25,573 bases of DNA, from NCBI GenBank assembly GCA_902464015.1, contig CABQHM010000045.1:1-25573 (forward strand), written 5' to 3'. Origin of the DNA: an uncultured Coriobacteriales bacterium (GTDB taxonomy: Bacteria > Actinomycetota > Coriobacteriia > Coriobacteriales > UMGS124). Under the pieces are notes generated by a model. The model ran no database searches. It was not told where the DNA came from and was given only the letters and a program-made list of their open reading frames with translations. A program made the position numbers and the translations under genes. Positions 22,460 to 25,573 of this stretch are shown piece by piece; position 1 is the first letter of the stretch, and every line of letters starts with the position of its first letter.

Positions 22460-25240
22460 CTACTTCGGCGCGGGGGCGCCGGCAGGGGAGTCGCTTGCGG
22501 GCGTATCCTCGGGTGTCGCGTTGCCTGCGGGCTCGTCGCCGGTTGCGGGGGTCGCCTCACCTGCGGGTGTGCCTTGCGCTCCCTGCTCGCCTGCAGGCGC
22601 GCCGGCGGCAGGCTGCGAGCTCATCTCTGCGGCGGGGTGCTCGGTCGTGCACTTCACCACAGTGAGCGTGCCGTACTCGTCGCCCGCCTCCACCACGGCA
22701 CCCGGAATCTCAACGGCGGCGCCGCTCTCGTCCACCACGGAGCCGAAGATCGTGAGCGTGGCGCCTTCGGCCACCGTGGCGCCCAGCGTGCCGTCGGTCG
22801 TGGCGATGGTGTTGTCGCCATAGAGCTTGAAGGTGAGCTGGCCGTTGAAACGTGCCTGGTAGGCATCGACATCAGCCGGATCGACGGAGGCAAGCGTGAT
22901 GGCGTTGACACTGTCGTAGCCGTCGACGCGCGCCAGCTGCGTGCCGACCGTCATGTCGATCTGGCTGTCTACGAGCGTAATGATGGCGCGCTCACCCTTG
23001 GTGGAGCTTGCGAAGGCGTCGCCCGAGCACTCGACGCTGGAATTGACTACGGTCATGGCCGCGACGTCGGTCACGAGCGAGGTGGTGTTCTGGAACTCGG
23101 CGCAGCCGCCCGTCACCTTGGAGTTCTCGAAGTACAGGGACGCAAAGCCGTTGCCGCCCAGACTCTTGCCATAGACGGAGTTCTTGACGATGAGCGTGGT
23201 AGGCTCGTCGGTCACGCAGTCGCCGCTGGCAACGCAGTCCTCAAATACCTGGTAGCCGCCCCAGAAGTCGGAGCTGAACACGCGACCCGTGCCAAATGCG
23301 GCCGAGTCGGTGTAGTGGTAGGAGCCGTTGTAGAGAATGTTGGAGAGGTGCTGCTCGCTGGAGTAGGCCACTGCGTTGGCGACGCTCACGCTCGCGCCGA
23401 AGCCGCAGTACACCGCGCCCGCCATGGTGCCAGCCGGGTACGCCGAGCCCGTCGCCTCGCCGTCGACGACTAGGCGGCCATCGGTGCTGGAGAGCTTGAC
23501 ATGGGAGTCCTTGCCCCACACGGCCATGGCCGAGCCGATGCCGTAACGGTAGAAAGCGTTGCGGGCCGACGCGTTGTACACCAGGCCGTCGCCCTCGCTG
23601 GCCGCCTCGGCGCCGTCGCGGGCGGTGTTGGGATCGGTTGCGCCCACGATGACGTTGGCCGCGTCGTCGGCGTTGCCGGTGAGCGAGACGGTGTTGTCGC
23701 AGATCTCAAGCGTGCCGTTGACGTCGTCGACAAGCAAGGCGGCGTTCTTCTCGGAAATGAGCGATGCGGGCACGTCGGCCACGGCACCGTTCATGACGAC
23801 GGTGTCGCCGTATTCGGGGCCGAAGAACTGCGCGATGTCGGAGGTGGCGGAGCCAACCTGCTCGGCCCAGGCAGCGTCGGGCGCAGTGCGCGACTTCACG
23901 AAGCCGCTCACGGTGTAGAGCAGGCGGATGCAGTCGAGCTTGCCCATGGGCTCGTCCATGGCGGCGACGGCAGCCGCGCCCTTGTCGTCGGCCCCCTCGA
24001 GCACCTGGGCGACTGCGGCGACCTTGGCCTCGTTGGTGTAGTCGGCCGGTGCCTCGACCGTCGCGCCGTCGTAGTCGGCTGCAGCCTGGGCAAGCTGGGC
24101 CGCAGCGGCAAGGCCATCATCGTTCTTCATAGTCCACGCGGACTGCAACGCGTTGTACAGGCCCACGCGGGCGAACTTGCCGGTGACCTGGGCGCCTGTG
24201 CCGAGCATCGTCGTGTCGGCGTCGATGTTGGTGAGCAGGTAGAAGCCGGGGTAGCTGCCCGTGGCGCCCGAGTCCTTCACGTCGGTCATCTTGGTATAGA
24301 TGCCGTTCCATACGCCCACCTGTAGCGTGGCGCTTACCGAGTCGGAGTAGGGGTCGTTGGAGAACATGGCGCCTGAGAAGTCGGCGGCGTCGACGTAGCC
24401 CTTGGCGAACGTCACCTGGTCGCACACGATTTGGAAGAGGCGATAGAGGGCAACGGCATACTCGAAGCCGTACATCTTCTCGCCGAACTCGGTGAGGGTG
24501 TCGCCGGCGTTGGTGATGCCGCTTGAGAGGAACCAGTCGACGGCGGCCGCGCCGTCGCCCTCGATGCCGTAGTCGGCGGCCGTGCGAATCATGCGGTTGC
24601 CGCCGATGTAGACCGCGCCCGCGGCGTTGACGGCGTCGACGGTGGCGGTGTAGTCGCCCTGGGCCATGTTGGGCGCATACCTGCTGAGCTCCAGGCTCGT
24701 GCCGTCGGCCAGGGTGAGGGCTGCGTCGGTGAGGTACTCGTCGTTCACGACGTAGACGACGGTGGCGTAGGCGTCCTGGCCGGTCGTGAGATAGTAGGCG
24801 ATGTTGCCCTGGTCGGCGACGCCCTCCAAAGTAAAGGTGCCGTCTGAGACGCTGGCGGTCACGCCGTCGGCAACCTGGGTCTTTGCGGCGTCGAGATAGA
24901 CCTCGATCGTGCCGTCGAAGGACGCGGGGGCAAAACGCACGCCGTCGCCCTCGCCGTAGGCGCCGAAGCATTCGCACGATACGGTGCCGTCTGCCACCTC
25001 GCCCTGGCTGGCGACGAAGACGTACTGCTTGAGGGCGTGCATGCCGGTGAGGTCGATGGGGTCGGCGCTGCCCATGCCGCCAGGGCCGCCGGCACCGGGG
25101 GCTCCGCCCTCGCCAGGACCGGTGGCGCCCGGGGCACCTTCCGGGGCTACGGCGTCGGCAAGGGCCGTGCCAGCAGCAAATGCGCACGTCGCAAGCGACG
25201 CGCCAACAACGAACGAGCGACGGGTCAAGTTCTTGATCAT
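22460..25240 (-). CDS. Large Tat-signal secreted protein, beta-helix-like, unknown function
   Basis: The 926-residue protein starts MIKNLTRRSFVVGASLATCAFAAGTALA, a Tat signal with R7-R8. The ATG at 25240 follows AAGGGG. After a Gly/Pro/Ala-rich linker (residues about 30-57) the middle and C-terminal thirds are rich in short beta strands, Asn/Ser/Thr/Gly and phrases such as GTLEICDNTVSL, TTLIVKNSVYGKSLG, and FENSKVTGGCAEFQN, as in right-handed beta-helix (pectate-lyase-like) proteins. The last 60 or so residues are Pro/Ala/Gly/Glu-rich (AGAPAGEQGAQGTPAGEATPATG) without an LPXTG motif or terminal membrane helix, so anchoring is unclear. I do not recognise a named family. It is convergent with the sulfatase gene. 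Confidence 0.82.
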   Translation of the reverse strand: MIKNLTRRSFVVGASLATCAFAAGTALADAVAPEGAPGATGPGEGGAPGAGGPGGMGSADPIDLTGMHALKQYVFVASQGEVADGTVSCECFGAYGEGDGVRFAPASFDGTIEVYLDAAKTQVADGVTASVSDGTFTLEGVADQGNIAYYLTTGQDAYATVVYVVNDEYLTDAALTLADGTSLELSRYAPNMAQGDYTATVDAVNAAGAVYIGGNRMIRTAADYGIEGDGAAAVDWFLSSGITNAGDTLTEFGEKMYGFEYAVALYRLFQIVCDQVTFAKGYVDAADFSGAMFSNDPYSDSVSATLQVGVWNGIYTKMTDVKDSGATGSYPGFYLLTNIDADTTMLGTGAQVTGKFARVGLYNALQSAWTMKNDDGLAAAAQLAQAAADYDGATVEAPADYTNEAKVAAVAQVLEGADDKGAAAVAAMDEPMGKLDCIRLLYTVSGFVKSRTAPDAAWAEQVGSATSDIAQFFGPEYGDTVVMNGAVADVPASLISEKNAALLVDDVNGTLEICDNTVSLTGNADDAANVIVGATDPNTARDGAEAASEGDGLVYNASARNAFYRYGIGSAMAVWGKDSHVKLSSTDGRLVVDGEATGSAYPAGTMAGAVYCGFGASVSVANAVAYSSEQHLSNILYNGSYHYTDSAAFGTGRVFSSDFWGGYQVFEDCVASGDCVTDEPTTLIVKNSVYGKSLGGNGFASLYFENSKVTGGCAEFQNTTSLVTDVAAMTVVNSSVECSGDAFASSTKGERAIITLVDSQIDMTVGTQLARVDGYDSVNAITLASVDPADVDAYQARFNGQLTFKLYGDNTIATTDGTLGATVAEGATLTIFGSVVDESGAAVEIPGAVVEAGDEYGTLTVVKCTTEHPAAEMSSQPAAGAPAGEQGAQGTPAGEATPATGDEPAGNATPEDTPASDSPAGAPAPK

Positions 25241-25573
25241 GTCTTACCCCTTGTTCTCGAACGGTTTTCATGCGCCCCAGTCGACCGCAGGCCGCGTCCA
25301 CGCTTGGGTGCGCATGCGCGAGGGTAGCCCCGCACGTCCCCGACTCTACGGCGCGCCGCGCGAGGCCCACAATCGCCCCTTTGGTGCGAAATCGGAACCC
25401 TTTCAGGATTGTGTGTAAGCCATGACGAAGTCTTCGCACCAAAGGGGTTAGGGATGGGCAACATGTGTGAGGGGTCGGGCGGGTCCAAAAGCGCGCCTGT
25501 GCTTGACCTGTAGAAACGGGTTGATTCCCATCACGTAACAGAGTTTTTGAGGCAAAATTCGTGGCAAAACCGC
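25241..25573. promoter_or_regulatory. Upstream region of the secreted-protein gene with a 15-bp inverted repeat
   Basis: CCCCTTTGGTGCGAA (25376-25390) is repeated perfectly in inverse at 25433-25447 (TTCGCACCAAAGGGG), 42 bases apart. The spacing suits a dimeric or looping regulator site, or a long hairpin in the 5' leader of the minus-strand gene. No gene is supported here. Near the window end, minus-strand TTTTGCC occurs twice (around 25551-25570). Confidence 0.5.

Noticed and set aside
22295..24325. Long plus-strand ORFs opposite the secreted-protein gene
   Set aside because: GC-rich antisense shadows of a gene with a clear Tat signal and ribosome binding site.
1..25573. tRNA, rRNA, insertion sequences or phage integration sites
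   Set aside because: I saw no tRNA-like cloverleaf, no transposase ORF and no flanking direct repeats that would support them.

Overview
The window is chromosomal DNA from a moderately GC-rich bacterium. The most likely source is the class Coriobacteriia (Eggerthella/Slackia/Olsenella-like actinobacteria). This rests on codon choice, a compact type I-C CRISPR-Cas locus, and several twin-arginine (Tat) exported proteins next to each other. The taxon is an inference; no rRNA or other marker gene is present.

Layout. (1) 1-1.9 kb: the terminator of a gene outside the window, then an lrgA/lrgB-type murein-hydrolase regulator pair. (2) 2.0-3.7 kb: a minus-strand AlbA_2 (Schlafen-like) winged-helix regulator. 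Its promoter region holds about eight copies of a TTGCGACA-like half-site, so it is probably autoregulated. (3) 3.8-5.3 kb: a small minus-strand membrane peptide, a DegV-family lipid-binding protein, and two copies of a short terminator-containing repeat. (4) 5.35-17.35 kb: a complete type I-C CRISPR-Cas system in the order cas3, cas5c, cas8c (with internal cas11c), cas7c, cas4, cas1, cas2, leader, and an array of 56 repeats and 55 spacers. (5) 17.4-18.4 kb: two small genes of unknown function, one apparently frameshifted. (6) 18.9-25.3 kb: three Tat-signal genes: a frameshifted nitroreductase, an alkylsulfatase of the metallo-beta-lactamase fold, and a 926-residue secreted beta-rich protein.

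The most notable observation lies between degV and cas3. Just downstream of the probable cas promoter is a degenerate CRISPR repeat (5403-5436) that ends in an almost perfect Cas5c-type 5' handle. It is followed by about 30 nt of 'spacer' and a strong hairpin. The first 17 nt of that spacer match, with three mismatches, a minus-strand site overlapping the -35/-10 spacer of the same promoter. That site has the type I-C PAM TTC immediately 5'. Two of the mismatches fall at positions 6 and 12, the flipped-out bases of type I crRNA-target hybrids. This has the architecture of a CreR-type crRNA-like autoregulator encoded in the 5' leader of its own cas operon: the transcript would be processed by Cas5c, loaded into Cascade, and would repress cas transcription without cleavage.

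A second notable observation is a pair of adjacent old spacers that are 35-nt homologues differing only at four synonymous third-codon positions. They appear to record two attacks by related viruses carrying the same protein segment. The trailer end of the array preserves an older repeat allele (A at position 25) and three decaying repeats.
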